DNA from: Bacillus_CJ salitolerans
Lineage (GTDB): Bacteria > Bacillota > Bacilli > Bacillales > SA4
Assembly (NCBI RefSeq): GCF_042680805.1
Contig: NZ_JBHUEM010000045.1
Coordinates: forward strand, 178,125 to 242,124
Length of the DNA stretch: 64,000 nt
Direction of reading: 5' to 3'
A program made the translations under genes and the position numbers. Under the pieces are notes generated by a model. It was given only the letters and a program-made list of their open reading frames with translations. It did no database searches and was not told the origin of the DNA. Of this stretch, positions 1 to 8,395 are shown in pieces. Every line of letters begins with the position of its first letter. The first letter of the stretch is position 1.

Positions 1-651
1 TAACACGTGGGTTGACCCTAATCTTTGAAGTGTTTTAGCCATCTTTTCTGCGAATTTTGTGTCATAAACACCAATAACTTGCCGCTTACACCTAGCTGGA
101 TTTGATAGTGGACCAAGTAAATTAAATGCAGTTCGAAAACCTATTTCCCTTCTAGTTTCAGCTGCATGTCTCATAGCAGAATGGTAATTAGGTGCAAATA
201 AAAATGACATGGAATACTTCTCTAATGCATCTGACACATCTTCAGGTGTTGTTTGAATAGGTATTCCTAAATATTCCAGTACATCTGCACTACCACTTTT
301 AGAGGAAACAGCTCTGTTCCCGTGCTTCGCAACTTTAACCCCTAATGCCGAAACGACAAGAGCCGTTGCTGTTGAGATGTTAAAACTCGATACCCCATCT
401 CCACCAGTACCACATGTGTCAATCACATGTTCAGTTGATAGAGTAGGAATTGCCTTCATATGTTTACGCATCGCTTTTGCAAAGCCGGTTAGCTCATCGA
501 CGGTCTCTCCTCTAAGTCTAAGCATCGATAGTAAGCTTGCGATTTGACTAGCTGTTGCCTCACCCCTCATTATTTGATTCATAATTGTTTCAGCCTCATA
601 CTCAGTAAGTGTTCGTCCTTCAATGCACTCCTTTAACAAGTCCCTTAACAT
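1..651 (-). CDS. trpD: Anthranilate phosphoribosyltransferase TrpD, C-terminal part cut off by the window edge
   Basis: This gene transfers the phosphoribosyl group of PRPP to anthranilate, the second step of the tryptophan branch. My translation from the ATG at 651 gives an unbroken frame to base 1 (217 codons). It shows the glycosyltransferase N-terminal helices, the PRPP-binding DTCGTGGDG motif, the NISTA segment, the KHGNRA motif and the FLFAPNYHSAM segment. The rest of the protein lies outside the window. The start overlaps the last codons of trpE by 7 bases, so the two are translationally coupled in one operon, as in other Bacillus. It is controlled with trpE by the TRAP leader. Identity is close to certain. 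Confidence 0.95.
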   Translation of the reverse strand, partial: MLRDLLKECIEGRTLTEYEAETIMNQIMRGEATASQIASLLSMLRLRGETVDELTGFAKAMRKHMKAIPTLSTEHVIDTCGTGGDGVSSFNISTATALVVSALGVKVAKHGNRAVSSKSGSADVLEYLGIPIQTTPEDVSDALEKYSMSFLFAPNYHSAMRHAAETRREIGFRTAFNLLGPLSNPARCKRQVIGVYDTKFAEKMAKTLQRLGSTHVL

Positions 652-2162
652 GTTATTCTCTCCTCTTTGCTAAACGTCTTCTCAGCTAACTTTATGGCCT
701 TAATAACTCCACTCGCCTTATTAATCGTTTCTTTCCATTCTAATTCAGGGTCAGAATCTGCGACGATCCCCGCACCTGCTTGAACATAAGCATGCTTATC
801 TTTAATAACTGCTGTACGAATTGCGATACATGAATCGATATTTCCATCAAAGCCTATATAAGCAACTGTCCCAGCATAAATATTTCGTGCAACAGGCTCT
901 AATTCTTGGATAATCTCCATGGCTCTTACCTTTGGGGCTCCTGACACCGTTCCTGCAGGAAAGGACGCTAATAATGCATCAATAGGTGAAACATCGTCTT
1001 TAAGAAGTCCTGTAACTTTTGAAACGAGATGCATGACGTGAGAAAAATAATGAAGCTCTTTTATCATTGGGGTCTTGATACTACCAAATTCAGACACTCG
1101 CCCAAGGTCATTTCTAGCAAGATCAAGAAGCATATAATGCTCTGCTTGCTCCTTTTCATCTCTCTGAAGCTCTTCTGCTAGAATTTGATCCTCCTCTTCT
1201 GTTTTTCCTCTTCTTCTAGTTCCAGCAATAGGATGGATTTCGAGATGGCCATTTGAAACTTGAATTAATTTCTCCGGAGAACTACCTACAATCTCACAAT
1301 CTTTCAGTTTTATATAAAACAAATACGGAGAAGGATTCACAAGTCGTAAAATACGATATAAATCAAAACCTTTGGCAGTAACTGGAATTTTAAATCGCTG
1401 TGAAAGTACGGTTTGAAATACATCCCCAGCAGCAATATATTCCTTTATCTTTTGAACATGTCTGATGAACGCTTCCTTCGTATAACTTGAAGTAATCTCG
1501 TTAAAATCGATTTCAACATCTGGGGAAGCGAACAATAAATCATGCGATACTTTTGCATTTTTAACCTTTTCAAATCTGTCATTTATTTTTTTGTTTGCCA
1601 TATAAAAAATTTGCTTTTTCTCTTCGAGTTGTTCATTTCCACTTAGCCTAGCAAAATGTATGAATGTTATTTTCTTTGTTAGGTGGGAAAAGACCACAAT
1701 TGTTTCACAGTATAATAAATGATAGCTTTTAAGCTTGAGATCGTTCTGTTTATGTTTTGGTACTTTCTCAAAGGTTGATACTGCATCGTAACCAATATAG
1801 CCAACTCCACCTCCTGTAAAGGGTATTGGTAAATCAAGTTCTTTAATTTTTAGTAGAGCATTCACAAAGCACAAAGTTTCTTCCAATTGTACGGAATTAA
1901 ATAAAGATGCCCCCTCTTGGTCAAGGACATGTAACTCATCATTTTTTTCCTCAATTGATAAAAATGGATTTAATCCTATAAAAGAATAGTTGGACCAAGG
2001 CGATTGTTCATCATTACTCTCTAATAAATATACAGCTTCATTTTGAAGCGATTGAAATAATTGAATAGGTGTTAGTGTATCGACATGATACGATCTTGAA
2101 ACAGGAATAGTTTGATAGTGGACTGTATCTTCTAAAAATACAGCTTCTTCATTTGTGGACAT
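645..2162 (-). CDS. trpE: Anthranilate synthase component I TrpE
   Basis: TrpE makes anthranilate from chorismate and ammonia supplied by the glutamine amidotransferase subunit. The 505-residue length is normal. Visible motifs are the LLES tryptophan-feedback segment at residues 46-49, PSPYLF, GSSPEKL, PIAGTRRRG, LARNDLGRV and the C-terminal TVSGAPKVRAMEI block of the chorismate-binding fold. The start ATG at 2162 has a GGAGGAG ribosome site that can be buried in a hairpin at 2175-2198. Upstream lie a terminator and a run of GAG/UAG triplets, so both transcription and translation look TRAP-controlled. It is the first gene of the trp part of an aro-trp supraoperon. Confidence 0.97.
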   Translation of the reverse strand: MSTNEEAVFLEDTVHYQTIPVSRSYHVDTLTPIQLFQSLQNEAVYLLESNDEQSPWSNYSFIGLNPFLSIEEKNDELHVLDQEGASLFNSVQLEETLCFVNALLKIKELDLPIPFTGGGVGYIGYDAVSTFEKVPKHKQNDLKLKSYHLLYCETIVVFSHLTKKITFIHFARLSGNEQLEEKKQIFYMANKKINDRFEKVKNAKVSHDLLFASPDVEIDFNEITSSYTKEAFIRHVQKIKEYIAAGDVFQTVLSQRFKIPVTAKGFDLYRILRLVNPSPYLFYIKLKDCEIVGSSPEKLIQVSNGHLEIHPIAGTRRRGKTEEEDQILAEELQRDEKEQAEHYMLLDLARNDLGRVSEFGSIKTPMIKELHYFSHVMHLVSKVTGLLKDDVSPIDALLASFPAGTVSGAPKVRAMEIIQELEPVARNIYAGTVAYIGFDGNIDSCIAIRTAVIKDKHAYVQAGAGIVADSDPELEWKETINKASGVIKAIKLAEKTFSKEERITC

Positions 2163-2174
2163 TATAACTCACTC

Positions 2175-2198
2175 CTCCAATCGAATGTTCGAATGGAG
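2175..2198 (-). promoter_or_regulatory. Hairpin that buries the trpE ribosome-binding site
   Basis: On the minus strand CTCCA (2194-2198) can pair with TGGAG (2175-2179), and an inner TCGA/TCGA pairing closes an ACAT loop. The 3' arm contains the GGAG of the trpE Shine-Dalgarno sequence. B. subtilis trpE is also controlled by a Shine-Dalgarno-blocking hairpin when TRAP is bound, so this is probably the equivalent. The pairing is seen; the function is inferred. Confidence 0.65.
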
Positions 2199-2219
2199 AA
2201 TGAGAAAGATAGGAGTATT

Positions 2220-2259
2220 TAAAAAATAAAAACCCAAAGACACCTCATCGTCTTTGGGT
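2220..2259 (-). terminator. trp attenuator (intrinsic terminator in the trpE leader)
   Basis: On the minus strand ACCCAAAGAC (2250-2259) pairs perfectly with GTCTTTGGGT (2232-2241), followed by a U-rich tail (2220-2231). It sits between the TRAP triplets and the trpE start, so it stops transcription when TRAP is bound. The first arm, with its flank (2256-2262), is also complementary to 2309-2315 inside the TRAP site, which would make the competing antiterminator. Confidence 0.9.
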
Positions 2260-2274
2260 AGAAAATTAATTTCA

Positions 2275-2367
2275 CTCGGCTAACCTCATCTATCTCAACT
2301 CATTCTCATCTACCCTATAAAAAACAACTCAACTCTTAACTACTCTCTAAACTAACTACTCTAACTA
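2275..2367 (-). promoter_or_regulatory. TRAP-binding site (GAG/UAG triplet array) in the trp leader
   Basis: The minus strand from 2367 to 2275 contains about 15-18 GAG or TAG triplets, many separated by two or three bases, for example the run TAG-at-GAG-aat-GAG-tt-GAG in its 3' half. This is the signature of RNA wrapped around the TRAP 11-mer. GGGTAGA inside the array (2309-2315) is complementary to TCTACCC (2256-2262) at the base of the terminator, giving a 7-bp antiterminator that TRAP binding would block. The TRAP gene mtrB is at 9399-9632. Confidence 0.9.
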
Positions 2368-2373
2368 TTACAA

Positions 2374-2403
2374 ATAGTATTACAACTCATCGTCCTTTGT
2401 CAA
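2374..2403 (-). promoter_or_regulatory. Sigma-A-type trp promoter inside the 3' end of aroH
   Basis: The minus strand shows a perfect -35 TTGACA (2398-2403), an 18-base spacer and a -10 TACTAT (2374-2379). The predicted start near 2367 falls at the first TRAP triplet. The promoter lies within and just after the last codons of aroH, so trpE can be transcribed separately from the upstream aro genes. Predicted from sequence only. Confidence 0.75.
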
Positions 2404-2763
2404 CCTGAGATCAGGACGTAATATAATAGCACCTTCTTGATAGATATGCTCTACCTCTGTTTGGGATAAGGATGTATTCACATTCATCATTACTCGAATA
2501 CAATGACGAAGTGATCCAGGCACGTTTATTTCTTTCATACACATTACTGGCACAAAAGTAAAATTTTCTATATTTCTTAACGCTTTTGCGGGAAATTCAG
2601 CCGTAATATCATCAGTAACAGAAATATACATAGAGGCAATATCTGATGGATCAAGATTGTTCACACGGACCATTTCTCTAACAAGAGCTTCTGTACGTGA
2701 TATAATTTCCTCTGCGCTGTCGCTTTTTATCGTAGTGGCCCCTCTAATCCCTCGAATCATCAT
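2380..2763 (-). CDS. aroH: Chorismate mutase AroH
   Basis: AroH converts chorismate to prephenate for tyrosine and phenylalanine synthesis. This is the small monofunctional trimeric Bacillus type. The chosen start (third codon of the open frame) gives 127 residues, the B. subtilis length, and an N-terminus MMIRGIRGATT like that family. It also puts GGAGG nine bases before the ATG, while the ATG at 2769 is too close. Conserved segments include FPAKALR, the CIRVMM strand and the C-terminal LRPDL. It follows aroB directly in the operon and precedes the trp promoter. Confidence 0.95.
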   Translation of the reverse strand: MMIRGIRGATTIKSDSAEEIISRTEALVREMVRVNNLDPSDIASMYISVTDDITAEFPAKALRNIENFTFVPVMCMKEINVPGSLRHCIRVMMNVNTSLSQTEVEHIYQEGAIILRPDLRLTKDDEL

Positions 2764-2765
2764 AA

Positions 2766-3839
2766 TCATGCACCTCCGTATTTGTGTAGAATTTCTAACA
2801 GTAAATCTTCTTGTACCTCTTCTACAACCACAACCCCTACTTTCTTCATCAATACCATGCGAATCATTCCATTTACGGACTTTTTATCTTTTTTCATTCG
2901 TTCAACAAGAGCAGAATACGAAATGTTTGATGGAAGTGTCGGGTATCCCAGTCCTTTAAACCACTCTTCTAATTCCGAGGTAGGTAACGTAACCGCAAGG
3001 ACCTTTTCACTTACCTTCATTGCGAATATCATTCCAATAGCAACTGCATCCCCATGACTAATGGTACCATAACCTAGTTCAGCTTCTATTGCATGTGCTA
3101 ATGTATGTCCAAAATTCAAATGAGCTCGGATCCCTGCTTCCTTTTCATCTATCCTTACAATAGCAGCCTTCACTTTTATTCCTTTTAACAAACCAGTCTC
3201 TAAGACTTGACCCCTTAAATTCTGCAGTTGAGGGGCAGATTCTTTTAACCAATCATAAAAACTGTTTTCTGCAATAAGAGAGTGTTTAATCAATTCTGCA
3301 AACCCTGCTCTCCATTCTTTTTCTGGAAGAGAATTTAAATAGAATAAATCATAAATGACTGCATCTGGCTGATAAAACGCTCCAATTGTATTTTTCCCTA
3401 CTGGGTGATTAATTGCTACTTTTCCGCCAACAGCACTATCATGGGCAAGAAGAGTCGTGGGAACTTGAATAAAACGTATACCCCTCATGTAAGTAGCTGC
3501 AACAAAGCCAGCCAAGTCCCCAATAACCCCACCTCCGAACGCTACGATAAGCGAGTGCCTGTCTAATCCTTTTTCTAAGGCATACGTTTGACAGTCATAA
3601 TACGTTTCAAACGATTTGGATGTTTCCCCACTTTTAAGTACTTTTGTGTATACCGGAGCATATTTCTCCAGCTTCTTCTTTATGTCTTGTAAGTAAAGTG
3701 ATGCGACATTTTCATCTGTAATCAAAAAGATAGAAGATGGCATGATATTTTCAAGAATTTGAAGCGATTCACTCAGAATCCTATATCCTACAAACAATGG
3801 ATAGTCCTTTGTCTTTGTTTGTAAAAGAAGCTGTTTCAT
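2766..3839 (-). CDS. aroB: 3-dehydroquinate synthase AroB
   Basis: AroB closes DAHP to 3-dehydroquinate, step two of the shikimate pathway, using NAD and a divalent metal. The 357 residues show the NAD-binding loop GGGVIGDLAGF, the KVAINHPVGKN segment, the metal ligand Glu in AELIKHS and the two histidines of FGHTLAHAIE. The gene starts exactly one base after the aroC stop, and its stop touches aroH, so the aro genes form one transcript. Confidence 0.97.
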   Translation of the reverse strand: MKQLLLQTKTKDYPLFVGYRILSESLQILENIMPSSIFLITDENVASLYLQDIKKKLEKYAPVYTKVLKSGETSKSFETYYDCQTYALEKGLDRHSLIVAFGGGVIGDLAGFVAATYMRGIRFIQVPTTLLAHDSAVGGKVAINHPVGKNTIGAFYQPDAVIYDLFYLNSLPEKEWRAGFAELIKHSLIAENSFYDWLKESAPQLQNLRGQVLETGLLKGIKVKAAIVRIDEKEAGIRAHLNFGHTLAHAIEAELGYGTISHGDAVAIGMIFAMKVSEKVLAVTLPTSELEEWFKGLGYPTLPSNISYSALVERMKKDKKSVNGMIRMVLMKKVGVVVVEEVQEDLLLEILHKYGGA

Positions 3840-5012
3840 TTAAAAATCCCTCGCCCAGTCTCTCATTTTTTGGACATTTTCTTTAATGAGAGACATTCGA
3901 TCTTGCCCAAACTGTTCCACAATAGCGTTAGCTATCTCCCAAGATACAACAGCTTCAGCTACTACACTTGCAGCAGGTACAGCACAACTATCCGATCTTT
4001 CAATACTTGCCTGAAAGGGTTCCTTTGTTTCTATGTCAACACTGTTTAGAGGTTTATATAAGGTTGGGATTGGTTTCATGACTCCTTTGACCACTATTGG
4101 CATACCTGTTGTCATACCTCCTTCAAAACCACCTAGATTATTGGTTTGACGGGTATAACCTTTTTCTTGATCCCAAATAATTTCGTCGTGTACAAGACTT
4201 CCAGGGATTTCTGCGGCTTTGAAACCGATACCAAATTCTACACCTTTAAAGGCATTGATACTAACGATAGCTCCAGCTATTTTAGCATCAAGCTTTCTAT
4301 CATAATGTACGTAGCTTCCAACCCCAGTTGGTACACCCTCAACAATCACTTCGACAATTCCGCCGATAGAATCTCCATTTTCTTTCGCAGAATCAATGGC
4401 TTCAATCATTCTTTTCTCAGCTTCTTCATCAAAACAGCGGACAGGTGAAAGCTCTGTTTTTCTCTTTAGCTCCGACAACTCTGAATAAGATCTCTTATTT
4501 GATTTGACTCCCCCAATTTCCAATACATGGCATGCTGTTTCGATTTGGAGCTCTTGTAATATTTTTTTTGCAACTGCGCCTACAGCTACTCTTACTGTTG
4601 TTTCTCTTGCTGATGACCTCTCAAGGACATTACGCATGTCCCGATGTCCATATTTAATAGCACCATTTAAGTCAGCATGGCCCGGCCTTGGTCTTGTTAC
4701 CTTCCGTTTCATTTCGCCTTCTTTCAAGTCTTCTAAAGGTTCAATGCCCATGATGTTCGTCCAGTGTTTCCAATCTTTATTTTCAACTACAAGTGTAATA
4801 GGAGAGCCTAATGTATAGCCATGTCGTACACCACTAAGGATTTGAACCTGGTCGGTTTCAATTTGCATTCTGCGACCTCGTCCATGTCCCTTTTGCCTTC
4901 TAGCTAATTCACTGTTGATGTCTTCAGCTGTTAATGGTAAGCCAGCTGGTACTCCTTCTATAATAGTTGTAAGCTGTGGTCCATGTGACTCACCTGCTGT
5001 TAAATATCTCAT
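3840..5012 (-). CDS. aroC: Chorismate synthase AroC (AroF in B. subtilis usage)
   Basis: This enzyme makes chorismate from EPSP with reduced flavin. The 390-residue protein has the family signatures GESHGPQL near the N-terminus, the GHGRGRRM region, RPGHADLNGAIKYGH and the SSARETTVR block. A GGGAGAG ribosome site precedes the ATG. It is the first gene of the aro-trp supraoperon, separated from cheR upstream by a strong terminator. I could not define its promoter with confidence in the AT-rich stretch 5013-5120. Confidence 0.97.
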   Translation of the reverse strand: MRYLTAGESHGPQLTTIIEGVPAGLPLTAEDINSELARRQKGHGRGRRMQIETDQVQILSGVRHGYTLGSPITLVVENKDWKHWTNIMGIEPLEDLKEGEMKRKVTRPRPGHADLNGAIKYGHRDMRNVLERSSARETTVRVAVGAVAKKILQELQIETACHVLEIGGVKSNKRSYSELSELKRKTELSPVRCFDEEAEKRMIEAIDSAKENGDSIGGIVEVIVEGVPTGVGSYVHYDRKLDAKIAGAIVSINAFKGVEFGIGFKAAEIPGSLVHDEIIWDQEKGYTRQTNNLGGFEGGMTTGMPIVVKGVMKPIPTLYKPLNSVDIETKEPFQASIERSDSCAVPAASVVAEAVVSWEIANAIVEQFGQDRMSLIKENVQKMRDWARDF

Positions 5013-5121
5013 GAAATCTCTCCCTTCATCACTTTAAAGCAATTATGTAACAATATAACATATGAATATTTCTCTGAGAAGTATAATGTTTCCATTATTA
5101 AGTATACACAACTAATTTCAG

Positions 5122-5151
5122 ACAAAAACAAAAAAGTCCTTGTAAGGACTT
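5122..5151 (-). terminator. Terminator of cheR
   Basis: On the minus strand AAGTCCT (5145-5151) pairs with AGGACTT (5134-5140), followed by a T-rich run (5122-5133). It directly follows the cheR stop codon and separates cheR from the aro operon. Confidence 0.85.
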
Positions 5152-5153
5152 CT

Positions 5154-5927
5154 TTACAGCTTTCTATAAAAAAAGGTATCTTCTGTTTCTAATCCATAAC
5201 TATTAGGATTAAATATTTGCTCAGTACTTCCTACAAATAATATTCCACCCGGCCTTAGTGCACTACTGAACTTTTGGTATAGTGTATTTTTAGCCTCTTC
5301 CGTGAAATAGATAAGGACATTTCGACATACAATTAAATCGAAATTTTGTTCAAACGAATCAGCAAGCAAATTTTGCTTTTTAAAGGTAACCGTCTTTTTT
5401 ACTGAGTCATCAATCTTATTAAAAATTCCTTCTTTTGTGAAATACTTTTTCTTTATTAAATCAGGAACTTCTTGAAGAGATCTGTCTGGATATGTCCCAA
5501 CCTTCGCACGTGCAATAGCATTTTCATCAATATCCGTTGCTAATATCGAAATATCAGAAAGAGACTTAATATTGGAAAGTACCATGGCTATTGTATAAGG
5601 TTCCTCACCTGTTGAGCAAGCCGCACTCCAAATTTTCAGCCTTTTATTTTGGCTAAGTAATTGTGGTAAAATTTTTTCCTGTAATACTTCCCACCGTTTA
5701 GCATTTCGATAAAACTCTGATACATTTATCGTCATACGATCTAAAAACTCATAATATAGCTTTTCGTCTGCCATAATTCCCTTGAAAAAGTCATTAAAGT
5801 CCTGATACCCCTTTTTTTCATATAAAGAGGTTAGTCTTCGTTTCATTTGAGCTTCTTTATATAAAGACAAGTCTATACCTGTTTTCTTCTTAATACTTGC
5901 GATAAATTCAAGATAATCGTTCGACAT
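5154..5927 (-). CDS. cheR: Chemotaxis protein-glutamate methyltransferase CheR
   Basis: CheR methylates glutamates on chemoreceptors using S-adenosylmethionine. The 257 residues show the helical N-terminal domain (about 1-75, with RRLTSLYEK) and the SAM-binding domain with the WSAACSTGEEPYT loop, the ATDID segment and the CRNVLIYF motif. As in B. subtilis it stands alone between ndk and aroC, away from other chemotaxis genes, and implies the organism is motile. Confidence 0.96.
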   Translation of the reverse strand: MSNDYLEFIASIKKKTGIDLSLYKEAQMKRRLTSLYEKKGYQDFNDFFKGIMADEKLYYEFLDRMTINVSEFYRNAKRWEVLQEKILPQLLSQNKRLKIWSAACSTGEEPYTIAMVLSNIKSLSDISILATDIDENAIARAKVGTYPDRSLQEVPDLIKKKYFTKEGIFNKIDDSVKKTVTFKKQNLLADSFEQNFDLIVCRNVLIYFTEEAKNTLYQKFSSALRPGGILFVGSTEQIFNPNSYGLETEDTFFYRKL

Positions 5928-6061
5928 GTTGATCCCTCATTTTCATGTGATAAGAAGATTATACATGAAAAGGACAAGACAGTGAGAGACTTTTATTGCA
6001 AAAGTTCAATTCTTGGAAAGCAAATTTCAAGGTAGAAACCTGTAATACGTAAAAATAACGT

Positions 6062-6100
6062 AAAAAATAATGAGAGGCTAGTCTATTAAGACTAACCTCT
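6062..6100 (-). terminator. Terminator of ndk
   Basis: A 12-bp stem with one G-U pair (6089-6100 with 6073-6084 on the minus strand) is followed by TTATTTTTTA. It lies just after the ndk stop. Confidence 0.85.
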
Positions 6101-6117
6101 TGAAAATACTTAACGTA

Positions 6118-6564
6118 TTAATTTGTCCACTCGTTAATAAGCTTTGAGTATTCTACTAATTCTTCTTGATTGAAGAATAGGTTAATTTCGCGTTCAGCAC
6201 TTTCTGGTGAATCAGAACCATGAATAATGTTCTTTCCAACAGTAACTGCATAGTCACCACGAATTGTTCCAGGTAGTGCATCCTTAGGATTAGTAGCACC
6301 CATCATTTGACGAGCCGTTGCAATCACATTTTCACCTTGCCAAACCATCGCGAAGACTGGTCCAGATGTAATGAAGTCCACTAACTCTCCGAAGAATGGA
6401 CGCTCTTTATGCTCACCATAATGAGTCTCAGCTAAAGCTGTTGGAATGCTCATTAGCTTTGCACCAACTAGTTGGAAACCTTTCTTTTCGAAACGTGCTA
6501 CAATCTCACCAATTAAATTACGTTGTACTCCATCAGGCTTAACCATTAGAAACGTTTTTTCCAT
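6118..6564 (-). CDS. ndk: Nucleoside diphosphate kinase Ndk
   Basis: Ndk balances nucleoside triphosphates through a phosphohistidine intermediate. The KPDGVQRN motif, the RPFF segment and the active-site NIIHGSDS loop are present. I place the start at the ATG at 6564, giving 148 residues, the usual length, with AGGAGTGG at good spacing. The longer frame would start at a GTG that overlaps this ribosome site. It sits between hepT and cheR as in B. subtilis. Confidence 0.97.
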   Translation of the reverse strand: MEKTFLMVKPDGVQRNLIGEIVARFEKKGFQLVGAKLMSIPTALAETHYGEHKERPFFGELVDFITSGPVFAMVWQGENVIATARQMMGATNPKDALPGTIRGDYAVTVGKNIIHGSDSPESAEREINLFFNQEELVEYSKLINEWTN

Positions 6565-6659
6565 TTTAAATTCCACTCCTGTTACATTATGTATAGGCTT
6601 ACATTAAAGCCCCTTCAAATAGTACCACTTCTTCATAACTTTCGCAATGTTAGGTTATC

Positions 6660-7622
6660 TTAGGATTTTCGTTTCCCTATAAATTTTGCTATGTTTGTTA
6701 GGGCAATTTTCGAACGATTATATGGAAGACTTTTCACCACATCTAATGCCTTTTGCAAATATTTATCGCTATATTCCATGGATTTCTCAATACTTCCACT
6801 ATTCTTAATCGCTTCAATAACGTGTTGCAAGTCAGCTTGACTCATGTCTTCATGTACTTTAATGATCTCTTTTTTTAATGTTTCATCTTGAAGGGCAAAT
6901 AAGACTGGTAGTGTAATATTTCCCTGTCTTAAATCACTTCCAGCTGGTTTTCCTAACTCCTCTGCACTAGAAGTGAAATCTAGGATATCATCCGTTATTT
7001 GAAACGCCATCCCTACATAGTACCCAAATAAAAATAGTTTATGGTGTACTTCTCTTGGAACATTAGAGGCAATAGCACCGAGCTGGCAGCTTACGGCAAT
7101 TAATAGAGCTGTTTTTCTCTTTATTCTTCTTAAATACGTTTTTAAGTGCTGATCAAAGTTAAATTTATCACGAATTTGTTCAATTTCTCCTAAACACACT
7201 TCCACAATCGTGTTGGATAAAATTTCGTGAGCTTCTGGATTTTTTATTTTTGTCATGAGTTCTAAGGAACGAGCAAATATGTAATCCCCTGTGTACATGG
7301 CAATGCGATTATCCCATTTAGCCTTAATCGTAGCCTTTCCTCTTCTTAAATCAGCATTATCTATGACATCATCATGAACGAGGGAAGCCATATGAATCAA
7401 TTCTAACGCAACAGCAACATTCTTTATCGTGCTTAGCTCGTATTGACCAAATTTTCCGGCTAGCAGCACAAATACAGGACGAAGTCTCTTTCCTCCTGCT
7501 TGTAATAAATGTAAGGAAGCCTCTTGCAATAAATGGTGTTCTGTTTTGATGGCTTCTTGCAATTCTTCTTCAATTTGCTTTAGGTCCGTATTCAAGAAAG
7601 AATACATCTTATTTAGCTTCAT
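6660..7622 (-). CDS. hepT: Heptaprenyl diphosphate synthase component II HepT
   Basis: HepT is the catalytic subunit that builds the C35 side chain of menaquinone-7. It is a 320-residue all-helical prenyl synthase with GGKRLRP, the first Asp-rich motif DDVID at residues 84-88 followed by ADLRRG, and the second DDILDF near residue 212. It works with HepS (8396-9217), and the methyltransferase gene menG lies between the two. Confidence 0.96.
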   Translation of the reverse strand: MKLNKMYSFLNTDLKQIEEELQEAIKTEHHLLQEASLHLLQAGGKRLRPVFVLLAGKFGQYELSTIKNVAVALELIHMASLVHDDVIDNADLRRGKATIKAKWDNRIAMYTGDYIFARSLELMTKIKNPEAHEILSNTIVEVCLGEIEQIRDKFNFDQHLKTYLRRIKRKTALLIAVSCQLGAIASNVPREVHHKLFLFGYYVGMAFQITDDILDFTSSAEELGKPAGSDLRQGNITLPVLFALQDETLKKEIIKVHEDMSQADLQHVIEAIKNSGSIEKSMEYSDKYLQKALDVVKSLPYNRSKIALTNIAKFIGKRKS

Positions 7623-7687
7623 CCGTTTTCACCTTAGTTTACAATTTTACACCTATCATTTCTAACAAATGGGCAAGCAAGCTTTTC

Positions 7688-8392
7688 TTATTTTTTATAG
7701 CCAATATGAGTAGCAGCTACTCCAAATGTATGTGGAATGACTTCAACTTTTGAAAAGCCAGCATCTTTAAACATGTTAGCTAGTTCTGTCATACCTGGAA
7801 AATCTTTTGCTGATTCCTGCAGCCAAGAATATTCATCATAGCTCTTGGCAAACAACTTTCCAAGTATAGGCATGAGGTGCTGAAAATACAAGTAATATAC
7901 CTGTCTAATAATTGGAAGCTCTGGTTGAGAAGTTTCAAGACATACGCCCATCCCACCTGGCTTTAAGACACGGTACATTTCATTTAAAACGTTCATATAA
8001 TCAGGCACATTTCGAAGACCAAATCCAATCGTAACATAATCAAAGCTATTATCTTCAAATGGAACATCCATTGCATTTCCATGGATTAACTCTACCTGAT
8101 TTAATTGTAATGATTCAACTTTCTTCTTTCCTACTTCAAGCATATTATGACTAAAATCTAACCCTACGACTTTACCTTGAGTCCCCGTTTCTCCTGCTAG
8201 AGCAATGGTCCAATCAGCAGTCCCACAACAAAGATCTAGTGCAGAATCACCTTTTTGTACATTCATGATTTTCATCGTTTTCTTACGCCATGCAATATGA
8301 CGTTGGAAACTAATAACAGAATTCATAAAATCATACTTATCTGATATTTTTTCGAATGTTCGATGAACTCTCTGTTCTTTTGATTCTTGCAT
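7688..8392 (-). CDS. menG: Demethylmenaquinone methyltransferase MenG (UbiE family)
   Basis: MenG adds the last methyl group to demethylmenaquinone. The 234-residue protein has the SAM-binding motif LDLCCGTADWT, the GLDFS segment, GFGLRNVPDY and the VLKPGG motif, all typical of the UbiE/COQ5 family. The start overlaps closely with the hepS end (3-base gap), so hepS-menG-hepT is an operon for menaquinone synthesis. Confidence 0.96.
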   Translation of the reverse strand: MQESKEQRVHRTFEKISDKYDFMNSVISFQRHIAWRKKTMKIMNVQKGDSALDLCCGTADWTIALAGETGTQGKVVGLDFSHNMLEVGKKKVESLQLNQVELIHGNAMDVPFEDNSFDYVTIGFGLRNVPDYMNVLNEMYRVLKPGGMGVCLETSQPELPIIRQVYYLYFQHLMPILGKLFAKSYDEYSWLQESAKDFPGMTELANMFKDAGFSKVEVIPHTFGVAATHIGYKK

Positions 8393-8395
8393 GGT

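Noticed and set aside
2220..2380. T-box or peptide-coded attenuator for the trp leader
   Set aside because: No T-box sequence and no leader peptide with Trp codons; the GAG/UAG array and mtrB explain the leader.
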